Shown: piece after piece, positions 9,370 through 17,698 of the stretch | Layout: every line of letters starts with the position of its first letter | Numbering within the stretch: position 1 is the stretch's first letter | Source: an uncultured Colwellia sp. | GTDB lineage: Bacteria; Pseudomonadota; Gammaproteobacteria; Enterobacterales; Alteromonadaceae | Assembly: GCA_913020705.1 (NCBI GenBank) | Contig: CAJWBY010000001.1 | Location: 1 to 64,000 of the forward strand | Length of the DNA stretch: 64,000 nucleotides | Reading direction: 5' to 3' | Notes under the pieces: generated by a model | What the model saw: only the letters and a program-made list of their open reading frames with translations | What the model was told of the DNA's origin: nothing | Database searches by the model: none | Program-made: the position numbers and the translations under genes

Positions 9370-9732
9370 CTAATCTTTATATTCGTGGGCTTTTAAAACA
9401 TCTAGCGATACGACCTTCAATGCTTTTTGGTTGGTTGCTTCAAGTACAATTGGAGGGGCAACTTTCGCAGCAATGGCTTGATACCAGCGTACTACGCATA
9501 AACACCACTTGTCTCCCGCTTTTAGGCCAGGAAAATTAAACATTGGGTTAGGACTGATTAAATCATTGCCTTGTTTTTTTGAAAATTGTAGGAATTCGTT
9601 GGTCATAATTGCACATACGCTGTGGTTTCCGAAATCTATTTCTGGTACATAACAAAACCCTTTTCGTGTATAGCCCGTATTACTACAACATAACTGTAAA
9701 CTCGTACCCAATACATTTAACTGATTGTCCAT
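9370..9732 (-). CDS. DUF2237 family protein
   Basis: A 120-residue soluble protein of the DUF2237 family. Signature blocks are the N-terminal LQLCCSNTGYTRKGFCYVPE, then HSVCAIMTNEFLQFSKKQGNDL and the central PGLKAGDKWCLCVVRWYQA, with APPIVLEATNQKAL near the end. There are five cysteines in the first and middle thirds. The function of the family is unknown, and no activity is inferred. The ATG has an aaggc site 8 nt upstream. It is divergent from ubiG with only 32 bp between start codons, so their promoters must overlap or lie inside each other's coding region. Confidence 0.85.
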   Translation of the reverse strand: MDNQLNVLGTSLQLCCSNTGYTRKGFCYVPEIDFGNHSVCAIMTNEFLQFSKKQGNDLISPNPMFNFPGLKAGDKWCLCVVRWYQAIAAKVAPPIVLEATNQKALKVVSLDVLKAHEYKD

Positions 9733-9764
9733 AAATGTGCCTTGTGTTAATTAACGTAAATTAG

Positions 9765-10577
9765 ATGGATTACATTGCCATGTTAAACAAAGATAAACTT
9801 AACCCAGTTCAAAATAGTAGCATTGAACGTCCCCCTTCAGGTAATTTTAGTCCTGCTGAAATTGCCAAATTTGATAAGTTGGCTGATAGCTGGTGGGATC
9901 CCAACGGCAAGTACAAGACCGCTCTTGAATTTAATCGCGCACGTGTGGCGTATTTTATTGAGCAAATATGTATTCACTATGGTCGTGATCCTAATAATTC
10001 AGCCTCCTTAGAAGGTTTACATATTTTAGATGTGGGATGTGGTGGTGGACTAGTTTGTGAGTCTTTGGCAAAAGCAGGAGCTACTGTCGTGGGGATAGAT
10101 GTAAGTGAAATGAGTGTTGAAGTTGCCAAAAGGCATGCGTTGAAGTCTTTACTTAATATTGAGTATCGTCACGAACATGTTCAGCACACTAGCACCACCG
10201 ATGTAAATCGTTACGATGTTGTCATTAATGCAGAAGTTATAGAACATGTACCCAATCAAAAAGAGTTGGTGAAGCAATGTAGCCAATTATGTAAAGTCGA
10301 TGGTTGTGTAATTATGGCGACACTTAATCGCACAATAAACTCCTACTTTATAGGAATTGTTGGTGCTGAATATATTATGCGTTATTTGCCCATTGGTACA
10401 CACCATTGGCAAGCCTTTGTGACCCCTTTAGAGTTGAATCGCATGGCTTCAACCGCCGGTTTGAACTTTGTTACAGAAATAGGTATGGCATATAGTCTAT
10501 TCAATAAAACTTGGCACATGACACCTAATCTTGGGGTAAATTATGTGCAAGTATACAAGCGATTGGCTTCTGTTTAG
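9765..10577 (+). CDS. ubiG: UbiG: ubiquinone O-methyltransferase
   Basis: UbiG catalyses both O-methylation steps of ubiquinone synthesis using S-adenosylmethionine. The protein has 270 residues, longer than E. coli UbiG (240). The UbiG-specific N-terminal block FDKLADSWWDPNGKYKTALEFN is followed by the SAM motif LDVGCGGGLVCESLAKAGA and GIDVSE, and by NAEVIEHVPN and a C-terminal HHWQAFVTP region. Extra length lies mostly at the N-terminus and around residue 73-83. The start could be 9765 or 9780; neither has a good ribosome site. A second UbiG elsewhere in the genome cannot be excluded. Confidence 0.82.
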   Translation: MDYIAMLNKDKLNPVQNSSIERPPSGNFSPAEIAKFDKLADSWWDPNGKYKTALEFNRARVAYFIEQICIHYGRDPNNSASLEGLHILDVGCGGGLVCESLAKAGATVVGIDVSEMSVEVAKRHALKSLLNIEYRHEHVQHTSTTDVNRYDVVINAEVIEHVPNQKELVKQCSQLCKVDGCVIMATLNRTINSYFIGIVGAEYIMRYLPIGTHHWQAFVTPLELNRMASTAGLNFVTEIGMAYSLFNKTWHMTPNLGVNYVQVYKRLASV

Positions 10578-10649
10578 AGCATATAAAATAAATTCAGGTC
10601 AGTCTGAAAAGGCAAACGTCTCATTGAAAAAGTTGATGTTTCATTCTGT

Positions 10650-10677
10650 TGATCCAATACATTCATATTTACGTATA
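10650..10677 (+). promoter_or_regulatory. Candidate ECF11 (ChrR-controlled) sigma factor promoter for the photolyase operon
   Basis: TGATCC (10650-10655) and CGTAT (10672-10676) are separated by exactly 16 bp. That is the -35/-10 pair I recall for the ECF11 group, whose sigma factor is held by the zinc anti-sigma factor ChrR and responds to singlet oxygen. A start near 10683 would leave a leader of about 24 nt before the CRY-DASH ATG at 10707. The regulated gene types (photolyases, cryptochrome) fit known regulons. The sigma factor itself is not in the window. Confidence 0.6.
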
Positions 10678-10706
10678 GATACTTTTTAATGATATGAATT
10701 ATATCT

Positions 10707-12068
10707 ATGAAACGTTCCTTATACTGGGTAACTAAAGACCTCCGATTAAATGACAATTTAGCGCTACAGTTAGCGAGTAAAAGTGAAAACCTGCTTTGCG
10801 TGTTCGTCGTTGATAAAAAATGGTTTGATTCAAATAATTTCCAATCAAAGCCTTTAGGCGATAAACGTTGGCATTTTTTACAAAGTTGCTTAAGTGATTT
10901 TAATCATAGTTTATTAAACTTGGGGCAACAGCTATATATTGTTTACGGTGATACATTTTCTACCTTAGCGAGTCTTTGTGATAAATATCAAATTACTGAT
11001 GTTATCACTACTCATTTACCGGGTTCCTATGAAAATAGTCTTATAGATCAGCTGAGTGATCGTTTTCCTCAAGTCACTGTTAATAAGGTTGAACAGTTTA
11101 CTTTGTTTAAGCAAGAGGCCTTACCTTTCGAACTTCAAGAGCTTCCGGTTAGTTATTCAAAGTTTAAAAAATTAATCGCTGAAGTGCCTATACCTAAAAT
11201 TTCTTCAGCAATTAACGCTTTGCCTCCGATGTTTAAATCTATGCCTTTACCGACCATCTTTAGGCCTCAATGGTTACCTACTGCTCCTTATAAAGAACCT
11301 AAGCAGGGTCATAATTTTGATGGGGGCGAGCAATCAGCCATAAAGCACCTTGAGCGATATTTTGGTTCTGATTTACCTTTGAATTATAAGAATGTTAGAA
11401 ATAATTTAGAGGGATGGAAAAGTAGTAGTAAGTTATCTCCTTGGTTAGGTTATGGCTGTATTTCACCTCGACAAGTTATGGCTTCAATTATCCAGTATGA
11501 AGTAGAACGAGGTAAGAACAGTTCTACTGAATGTTTGTCGTCAGAAATTTTATGGCGTGAATACTTTCAGTGGTCACATTTTAAAGTGGGTGCTAAAACT
11601 TACAAATTTAAAGGGCTTGCTGATAAACCACCGCTAACAACATTTTATCCAGAGCGGTTTAGTAAGTGGTGTTTAGGTAATACACCTTACCCACTTGTTA
11701 ACGCGTGTATGAATGAATTAAGAGTCACAGGTTATTTGAGTAATAGAGGGCGCCAAATTGTTGCGAGTTGCTTGGTGAATGAACTCAGTGTCGATTGGCG
11801 TTTCGGTGCCGCTTGGTTTGAAGAACAGTTAATTGATTATGATGCAGCCGTTAATTGGGGGAATTGGCAATATATTGCAGGTGTAGGTGTTGATCCTAGA
11901 GGTGGAAGACATTTTAATTTAGAAAAACAAACTTCACTTTTTGATCCTGATAGCCGTTATCAATCAAAGTGGACTTTGAAAAGTAATAAAGACAACTTAT
12001 CTTGTGAGCCTTTAGATTCTGTAGATGCTTCAGACTGGCCATTGTCTTTGGTCAACCATAATGACTGA
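10707..12068 (+). CDS. Cryptochrome DASH family protein
   Basis: A 453-residue flavoprotein of the photolyase/cryptochrome family, DASH branch. Members repair cyclobutane dimers in single-stranded DNA and may signal blue light. The N-terminal antenna domain (SLYWVTKDLRLNDNLAL) is followed by the FAD domain with WREYFQWSHFK, PLVNACMNELRVTGYLSNRGRQ and the DASH signature NWGNWQYIAGVGVDPRGGR. The N5-facing Asn and the proximal Trp (E. coli N378 and W382 positions) are both kept, as is the VDW Trp. It is the first gene of the photolyase operon and overlaps the next frame by 8 bp (ATGACTGA). A ribosome site is not obvious. Confidence 0.93.
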   Translation: MKRSLYWVTKDLRLNDNLALQLASKSENLLCVFVVDKKWFDSNNFQSKPLGDKRWHFLQSCLSDFNHSLLNLGQQLYIVYGDTFSTLASLCDKYQITDVITTHLPGSYENSLIDQLSDRFPQVTVNKVEQFTLFKQEALPFELQELPVSYSKFKKLIAEVPIPKISSAINALPPMFKSMPLPTIFRPQWLPTAPYKEPKQGHNFDGGEQSAIKHLERYFGSDLPLNYKNVRNNLEGWKSSSKLSPWLGYGCISPRQVMASIIQYEVERGKNSSTECLSSEILWREYFQWSHFKVGAKTYKFKGLADKPPLTTFYPERFSKWCLGNTPYPLVNACMNELRVTGYLSNRGRQIVASCLVNELSVDWRFGAAWFEEQLIDYDAAVNWGNWQYIAGVGVDPRGGRHFNLEKQTSLFDPDSRYQSKWTLKSNKDNLSCEPLDSVDASDWPLSLVNHND

Positions 12069-13629
12069 AAGCATAGTTGGAGCTTTAACCGTTAATACCG
12101 ATGTAAAAATGGAGGTTAATGTCGTCTGGTTAAAACGTGATTTACGACTCAGCGATCATCAAGCTTTAACAAATTCAACAAAATCAGGATTAACATTACT
12201 TTTTTATGTTTTTGAACCTCTATTAATAGACGACCCTCATTACGATGAACGTCATTGGCGTTTTGTTTGGCAATCAATTCAAGATATTAATAACCAGTTA
12301 GCATCTTATAACACTCGTGTTTATGTTTATTTCGGCGATGCAATTGATGGTCTCAATGAAATTAATACATTATTTCAAATATCCTCTTTATTTAGCCATG
12401 AAGAAACAGGTTTACTTTCTACCTTCGATCGAGATAAATCTGTCGATAAATGGTGTAAAGCGCGCGAAATAACTTGGCATGAATGTGAATCAGGCGCAGT
12501 AATTCGCGGTAAAAAGAATAGAATTGACTGGGACAAGCACTGGCGTAAAGTAATGACCGCACCGTTAAGTCAGCCTAAATTATCGCTATCAACCTTTGTT
12601 AGTATTAATCAGTTAGACAAATTAACTCAACATATGTTGCCCACATCATGGTCAATACCTAATGACTTTATGCTAAGAGGCGGTGAAAATTGGGCGTTTA
12701 GAACACTTCAATCATTTTTAAACATTCGTGGCAAAAGTTATCACTTTGATATATCTAAACCACTGGCAAGTCGTAAGAGTTGTTCGCGGTTATCGCCTTA
12801 TTTAGCTTGGGGCAACTTAAGTTTAAGACAATTTTATCAAATATTATTAATAAAAAGGTCTGAAGCTGGCTGGAAAAGGCCACTAGACGCTTTGGCTTCT
12901 AGATTACATTGGCATTGTCATTTTATTCAAAAGTTTGAAAGTGAGCATCAAATGCAGTGGCGGCCCGTTAATAAAGCTTACAGTGATTTAAGTTACCCAG
13001 ATATCCATATGGGGCTTAGTATTGAAGAGCGATTAACAAAATGGAAAGAGGCACAAACCGGTTATCCCTTAGTTGACGCTTGTATGCGTTGTTTAGAAAA
13101 AACAGGCTATATAAATTTTCGTATGCGAGCGATGTTAGTGAGTTTTTTATGCCACCATTTATTAGTGGATTGGCGATTGGGCGTCATGCATTTAGCTAAA
13201 TATTTTTTAGACTTTGAACCCGGTATTCATTACCCCCAGTTTCAAATGCAATCAGGCGTAACAGGCACCAATATCATTCGTGTGTATAACCCAGTGAAAC
13301 AATCACAAGAAAAAGATAAGGATGGTCAATTTATTAGAAAATGGCTACCGGAATTATCTGAGCTTCCTGGTGAAATCATCCATACTCCTTGGAATCTCTC
13401 TCCAATGGAACAACAGCTTTATCAATGTGATTTAGGTGAAAGTTATCCATTACCTATGATTGATATTAAAGAGACAGGTAAAATTGCGCGAGACATATTG
13501 TGGGGATTTAGACAACGATTTGATACAAAGAAAGAAGGTCAGCGCATTATAAATAAACACGTTAGAGATACCAAGAAACCGTCTAGACCTAGAAAATCAA
13601 AACAGCTAAAAAGTAAGGTGAACTCATGA
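12061..13629 (+). CDS. Atypical photolyase-like FAD-binding protein
   Basis: About 522 residues with photolyase architecture: an antenna-domain start (NVVWLKRDLRLSDHQAL), CSRLSPYLAWGNLSLRQF, TGYPLVDACMRCLEKTGY, LVDWRLG and RVYNPVKQSQ...FIRKWLPEL. The FAD pocket is unusual. Where E. coli PhrB has DGDLAANNGGWQW, this protein has DFEPGIHYPQFQM (D384-M396). The N5-facing Asn becomes His390 and proximal Trp382 becomes Phe394. The catalytic WRE motif becomes WHC, losing the Glu that contacts the dimer. It is therefore probably not a classical CPD photolyase; role unknown. Start 12061 overlaps the upstream stop; ATG 12109 is the alternative. Confidence 0.85.
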   Translation: MTESIVGALTVNTDVKMEVNVVWLKRDLRLSDHQALTNSTKSGLTLLFYVFEPLLIDDPHYDERHWRFVWQSIQDINNQLASYNTRVYVYFGDAIDGLNEINTLFQISSLFSHEETGLLSTFDRDKSVDKWCKAREITWHECESGAVIRGKKNRIDWDKHWRKVMTAPLSQPKLSLSTFVSINQLDKLTQHMLPTSWSIPNDFMLRGGENWAFRTLQSFLNIRGKSYHFDISKPLASRKSCSRLSPYLAWGNLSLRQFYQILLIKRSEAGWKRPLDALASRLHWHCHFIQKFESEHQMQWRPVNKAYSDLSYPDIHMGLSIEERLTKWKEAQTGYPLVDACMRCLEKTGYINFRMRAMLVSFLCHHLLVDWRLGVMHLAKYFLDFEPGIHYPQFQMQSGVTGTNIIRVYNPVKQSQEKDKDGQFIRKWLPELSELPGEIIHTPWNLSPMEQQLYQCDLGESYPLPMIDIKETGKIARDILWGFRQRFDTKKEGQRIINKHVRDTKKPSRPRKSKQLKSKVNS

Positions 13630-15176
13630 AGGCAAAACATCTCAAGCTTATTTTAGGAGATCAGCTTAACCCAAATCACAGTTGGTTCGAACATAACGAT
13701 CCTGATGTTGTCTATGTGATAGCTGAACTCCATCAAGAGGCAAACTATACCAAACATCATATTCAGAAAATCACGGCATTTTTCGTTGCTATGAGCGAGT
13801 TTGCGCATCATATTGAAAGTAAAGGGCATCGAGTTTGTTATTTAACACTTGATGATACTCAAAAATATCAAGACATTACCGAATTAATAAAAGCACTAAC
13901 CTCTAAATACTCAAGTGAAACCTTTACATTTCAGCGTCCAGATGAATATAGGTTACGAGAACAATTATGTAATATGTCACATCACCTAGAATTACCCGTT
14001 CATGAAGCTGATACCGAACACTTTTTATTACCTTTCGAAGAGTTACCTCAACATTTTAAAGCTGATACTCATCTAAGAATGGAAAACTTTTATCGCTTTA
14101 TGCGTAAACGTTTTTCTATTTTAATGAATGGCTCAAAACCAGAAGGTGATGCTTGGAATTTTGACGCCAACAACAGGAAATCATTTAAAAAAGCGGATCT
14201 AAAGTTAATTCCCAAACCATTGGTATTTGACAACGATGCAGATGAATATTTACAACGTATAAAAAATCATAAAATTAAAACAATTGGTGAGGAATCGAAC
14301 AATATTTCTTATCCAGTTAATCGTGAGCAGTCCCTCGTTTTACTGAGTTTCTTTTGTGAACATCAACTGCCTAATTTTGGAAACTTTCAAGATGCCATGA
14401 CAGTTGCCTCACCTTACGCATGGAGTTTGTATCACTCACGACTTAGCTTTTCAATTAATTGTAAAATGCTTGGACCAATGGAAGTGATTCAAACCGCACT
14501 GCTTGCTTATGAAAATTCTGACGGGAAAATCACGCTTTCTCAAATAGAAGGATTTGTTAGACAGATTCTTGGCTGGCGAGAATATGTAAGAGGCATGTAT
14601 TGGGCTAACATGCCAAATTATGCAGAGCAAAACTTTTTAGACGCTAATCGTAACTTACCGGGGTTCTTTTGGAACGGTAATACTAAAATGCAATGTTTAA
14701 AAAGCGCCATATCACAATCACTAGAACATGCTTATGCTCACCATATTCAACGATTAATGATCACAGGCAACTTTGCATTACTTGCTGGAATTTCCCCTAA
14801 CCAAGTGGACGAGTGGTATTTAGGTATTTATATAGACGCAATTGAGTGGGTTGAGTTACCAAATACACGAGGCATGGCACTCTTTGCCGATGGCGGCTGG
14901 ATTGCAACAAAGCCTTATGCAGCTAGCGGTAATTACGTTAATAAAATGAGTGACTATTGCAAAGGCTGCCACTATAACGTCAAAGATAAAGTTGGCGAGA
15001 ATGCTTGCCCGTTAAACAGCCTTTATTGGAATTTTATTGACACAAACTATGACAAGTTTTCGTCAAATCATAGAATGAGTTTTCCAATACGTAATTGGGA
15101 TAAGATGGAAGAGATTAAGAAAATAGAAATTAGAGAACATGCTACCAAGCTACTAAATAATTTAGATGATTTATAA
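13626..15176 (+). CDS. Iron-sulfur bacterial cryptochrome/photolyase (FeS-BCP, (6-4) photolyase type)
   Basis: A 516-residue member of the prokaryotic (6-4) photolyase class (Agrobacterium PhrB, Rhodobacter CryB). It begins with the family-typical LKLILGDQLN and contains IEGFVRQILGWREYVRGMYW, the FAD pocket region and HAYAHHIQRLMITGNFALLAG. Four cysteines for a [4Fe-4S] cluster are seen at 357, 445, 448 and 461. Their spacing of 88, 3 and 13 equals that of PhrB (350, 438, 441, 454, from memory). The likely role is light-driven repair of (6-4) photoproducts. The start ATGA overlaps the stop of the previous gene by 4 bp, so translation is probably coupled. Confidence 0.94.
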   Translation: MKAKHLKLILGDQLNPNHSWFEHNDPDVVYVIAELHQEANYTKHHIQKITAFFVAMSEFAHHIESKGHRVCYLTLDDTQKYQDITELIKALTSKYSSETFTFQRPDEYRLREQLCNMSHHLELPVHEADTEHFLLPFEELPQHFKADTHLRMENFYRFMRKRFSILMNGSKPEGDAWNFDANNRKSFKKADLKLIPKPLVFDNDADEYLQRIKNHKIKTIGEESNNISYPVNREQSLVLLSFFCEHQLPNFGNFQDAMTVASPYAWSLYHSRLSFSINCKMLGPMEVIQTALLAYENSDGKITLSQIEGFVRQILGWREYVRGMYWANMPNYAEQNFLDANRNLPGFFWNGNTKMQCLKSAISQSLEHAYAHHIQRLMITGNFALLAGISPNQVDEWYLGIYIDAIEWVELPNTRGMALFADGGWIATKPYAASGNYVNKMSDYCKGCHYNVKDKVGENACPLNSLYWNFIDTNYDKFSSNHRMSFPIRNWDKMEEIKKIEIREHATKLLNNLDDL

Positions 15177-15263
15177 GCCATTTATATTTCTAATAGTTGG
15201 TCTTTATTAGATTTTTACTCGTATTAGTCGCCAGTTTACAATATTAAATTTTAGGACTTGCTT

Positions 15264-15515
15264 ATGGAATTGTTTCTCGATGATGAATCAAGAATTATAG
15301 AAATGGCTTGGGAAGACCGAACTCCCTTTGAAGCAATAGAACATCAGTTCAGCATGCAAGAACCTGAAGTGATCAAGTTTATGCGGAGTCGTCTAAAACC
15401 AAGAAGTTTTAGACTATGGCGAGAAAGAGTTAACGGTCGTTCAACCAAACATGTAAAGCTTCGAGGTGATAATGTAACCAGAGGATATTGTCCAACGCAA
15501 TACAAACACCGGTAA
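15264..15515 (+). CDS. DUF2805 / TIGR03643 family protein
   Basis: A small 83-residue basic protein matching the TIGR03643/DUF2805 family: RIIEMAWEDRTPFEAIEHQF, then EVIKFMRSRLKPRSFRLWRERVNGR and a C-terminal KHVKLRGDN. These proteins commonly sit beside FeS-type photolyases in marine gammaproteobacteria, and a DNA- or repair-related role is often supposed but not shown. I chose the ATG at 15264, which has a tagga site 8 nt upstream, rather than a TTG two codons earlier. It lies 87 bp after the FeS photolyase and may share its transcript. Confidence 0.87.
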   Translation: MELFLDDESRIIEMAWEDRTPFEAIEHQFSMQEPEVIKFMRSRLKPRSFRLWRERVNGRSTKHVKLRGDNVTRGYCPTQYKHR

Positions 15516-15583
15516 AATAAAGAATATTTAGCTAATAATTATAAATAATCAATACTAAAAATATACTAGGGCTGGGCATAAAA

Positions 15584-16531
15584 TTGACAATAAAATGGCA
15601 CGAACTGATCAAAAAAGCATGGAATGATCGCAAAGTATTACATGAGTCTGATGAATTTGATTGTTGGCGAATTTTCCATGGTTATACTGAAGGTGCAAAA
15701 GGTGTGGTTATAGAAAAGTTTGGCACTATGGCTATGGTTGAATATAAAGATGATATTCGTGAAGACCTTGATGTGATTAAAGATGCACTTATGGAGTGTT
15801 TTCCGTTCACGCTAATTATTGCTAAAGGCGATCAATCAATCGGGTTGCGATTGAAGCAAAGAATGTTTGCCCTTCATGGCGATATTTCTGTTGCTCCAGA
15901 GTTTGTAAAAGAATATGGCATCTATTACAGCTTACTGCCTGACACAATGCATAACTGTGGTTTGTATTTGGACGCACGTCCAGTACGCAAGTGGTTAGCT
16001 AATAATAGTAAAGACCGACGTGTTCTAAATTTATTTTCATTCACCGGTAGTCTTGGTATTGCATCGATAAAAGGTGGAGCAAAAGCAGCTATTCATTTGG
16101 ATAAATCAAAAGACTTACTGACGCGCATACAAAAAAGCTATCATAAAAACGGACTTGATATGGGCAGCCGTAGCTTTATACAAGGCGACATTTATAAGCA
16201 TTTACCTAAAGCAATTAAAAATGGTCAGCGTTTCGATGGTATTATTTTAGATCCTCCACCTAAAGTATATAAATCACCTTACTCAGATCATCAGCCAAGG
16301 GGACAAGACTTTTCCCGTTTGGTTAGTCTATGTTCAAAACTTTTAAATCCGGGAGGTTGGTTAATTTGTTTATTTCACCGTTATGACGCGACGTGGGACC
16401 AATCAGATGCGGAGATTATTGAATCATCTTCTTGTACTTTGAAAATGACAGAACGGTTTACGAGTGAGTGTGATTTTCCTGACGACAATATTGACCGAAA
16501 ACTAAGAGTGACGGTATTCGAAAAAATGTAG
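15584..16531 (+). CDS. RlmI/RlmK-like class I SAM-dependent methyltransferase
   Basis: A 315-residue methyltransferase of the COG1092 type. An N-terminal region (about residues 1-110) resembles the RlmI EEHD-like domain (ESDEFDCWRIFHGYTEGAKGVV). The Rossmann fold follows, with LNLFSFTGSLGIASIKGGA (motif I), HLDKSKDLL, GDIYKHL and the catalytic-loop ILDPPPKVYKS (DPPP). These suggest modification of a nucleobase in rRNA or tRNA. The substrate is unknown, and an N-terminal PUA domain is missing. The start appears to be TTG at 15584 behind gggctggg; no in-frame ATG lies near. It follows the DUF2805 gene by 68 bp. Confidence 0.78.
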   Translation: MTIKWHELIKKAWNDRKVLHESDEFDCWRIFHGYTEGAKGVVIEKFGTMAMVEYKDDIREDLDVIKDALMECFPFTLIIAKGDQSIGLRLKQRMFALHGDISVAPEFVKEYGIYYSLLPDTMHNCGLYLDARPVRKWLANNSKDRRVLNLFSFTGSLGIASIKGGAKAAIHLDKSKDLLTRIQKSYHKNGLDMGSRSFIQGDIYKHLPKAIKNGQRFDGIILDPPPKVYKSPYSDHQPRGQDFSRLVSLCSKLLNPGGWLICLFHRYDATWDQSDAEIIESSSCTLKMTERFTSECDFPDDNIDRKLRVTVFEKM

Positions 16532-16859
16532 GGTATGCCCAAGTCGGTGTTGCCAAAACTATGTTCAATATCTATAGACGAAATTTATAATCAAAAGTAT
16601 TCCTGTGAGATAATAGTGAAGATGAGAAAAAAGATTCTTTCTATTTTATTTATAGTTTTTGATTATTAGTAATATCTTGATGGCGATATTAGTAATATGT
16701 AATAAATATTAAACATAACTTTGCATTTTTATCCTTTGCATTTATTACTTTACTAAGGCTAATACAGGCTTTATAGTCCAAAATATTAAAGGGAGGATAA
16801 ACGATGAATTTGTCCTATACTTAATTCATTAACCTCTGTGAAACAGGTTACCTGTGTAG
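16532..16859. other. 328-bp gap with a six-codon minigene
   Basis: The gap is A/T-rich. Near its end a strong ribosome site gggagga (16791-16797) is correctly placed before ATG 16804, but the frame is only MNLSYT then stop (16822-16824). A short perfect inverted repeat, acaggt-t-acctgt, lies just before the next gene's ATG at 16860, which lacks its own ribosome site. Nothing else is recognised. Confidence 0.45.
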
Positions 16860-17597
16860 ATGAATATAAAATTTCTCTGGCTAGTACTATTTTTAATGCT
16901 GAATTCTACATCAAGTATAGCCAAGCAACTTGTTGTCACTGAAATATTGCCTCCTTATCAATTTTATCAAGAAAACAATGTTCTTAGCGGTTTTTCTGTA
17001 GAGGTTTTAGAAGCGTTATTCAAAATTACGAATGATGATGCTGATTTAAAAGTATTGCCTTGGGCTCGCGCATACAGAACAGCACTTAATCAACCAAATA
17101 CGTTAATTTTCTCACTGTCTAGAACCTTATCTCGAGAAAGATTGTTTATTTGGGGCGGTAAATTAACCACTGATGATGTTTACGCTTGGGGTCTAAAGGA
17201 GAATTTTCAAACACAAACAACTCATCTTGAACAACTCAGAAAACATAAAATAGCTATTGCTAACTCGACGAGTACTTACCAATATTTCAAACAAAAAAAA
17301 TATCCTTATATTTATGAAATAGTCACACAAGAGCAAGGTTTGAAAATGCTATTTCTTAATAGAGTTGATATTATAACAGGGGCGAAAAACACTTTAAAAG
17401 CACGAGCAGAAAAATTAAACTTAGATTTTAGTCTACTAAAAATCATTATTCCTATTACCCCTGTTAATCTCGATTTATATTTTGCTTTTAGTCTTAATAG
17501 TGATGATAAGGTGGTAAGGAAATATAAAGATGCTTATGAAAAAATCATTAAAAACGGTACCTTAGCTAAGCTAAAAAGAAAATGGAATGTTCAATAA
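16860..17597 (+). CDS. Periplasmic amino-acid-type substrate-binding protein (SBP_bac_3-like)
   Basis: A 245-residue exported protein. The signal peptide is MNIKFLWLVLFLMLNSTSSIAK, with probable cleavage after IA/K near residue 22. The mature part begins LVVTEILPPYQFYQENNVLSGFSVEVL, typical of family 3 solute-binding proteins, and continues with VLPWARAYRTALNQPNTLIFSLSRT. No transporter genes are adjacent, so it may be a stand-alone sensor or scavenging protein, as is common in Alteromonadales. The ligand is unknown. The short minigene with the strong ribosome site upstream may affect its translation. Confidence 0.8.
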   Translation: MNIKFLWLVLFLMLNSTSSIAKQLVVTEILPPYQFYQENNVLSGFSVEVLEALFKITNDDADLKVLPWARAYRTALNQPNTLIFSLSRTLSRERLFIWGGKLTTDDVYAWGLKENFQTQTTHLEQLRKHKIAIANSTSTYQYFKQKKYPYIYEIVTQEQGLKMLFLNRVDIITGAKNTLKARAEKLNLDFSLLKIIIPITPVNLDLYFAFSLNSDDKVVRKYKDAYEKIIKNGTLAKLKRKWNVQ

Positions 17598-17698
17598 AAA
17601 ATAGACTAATTAAATAACGATTAAGATGCTTTACTTTTCTATTTAAAATCAATATAACAAACACGAATTTTCATTCGTTAATAATTAACAAGATATAA

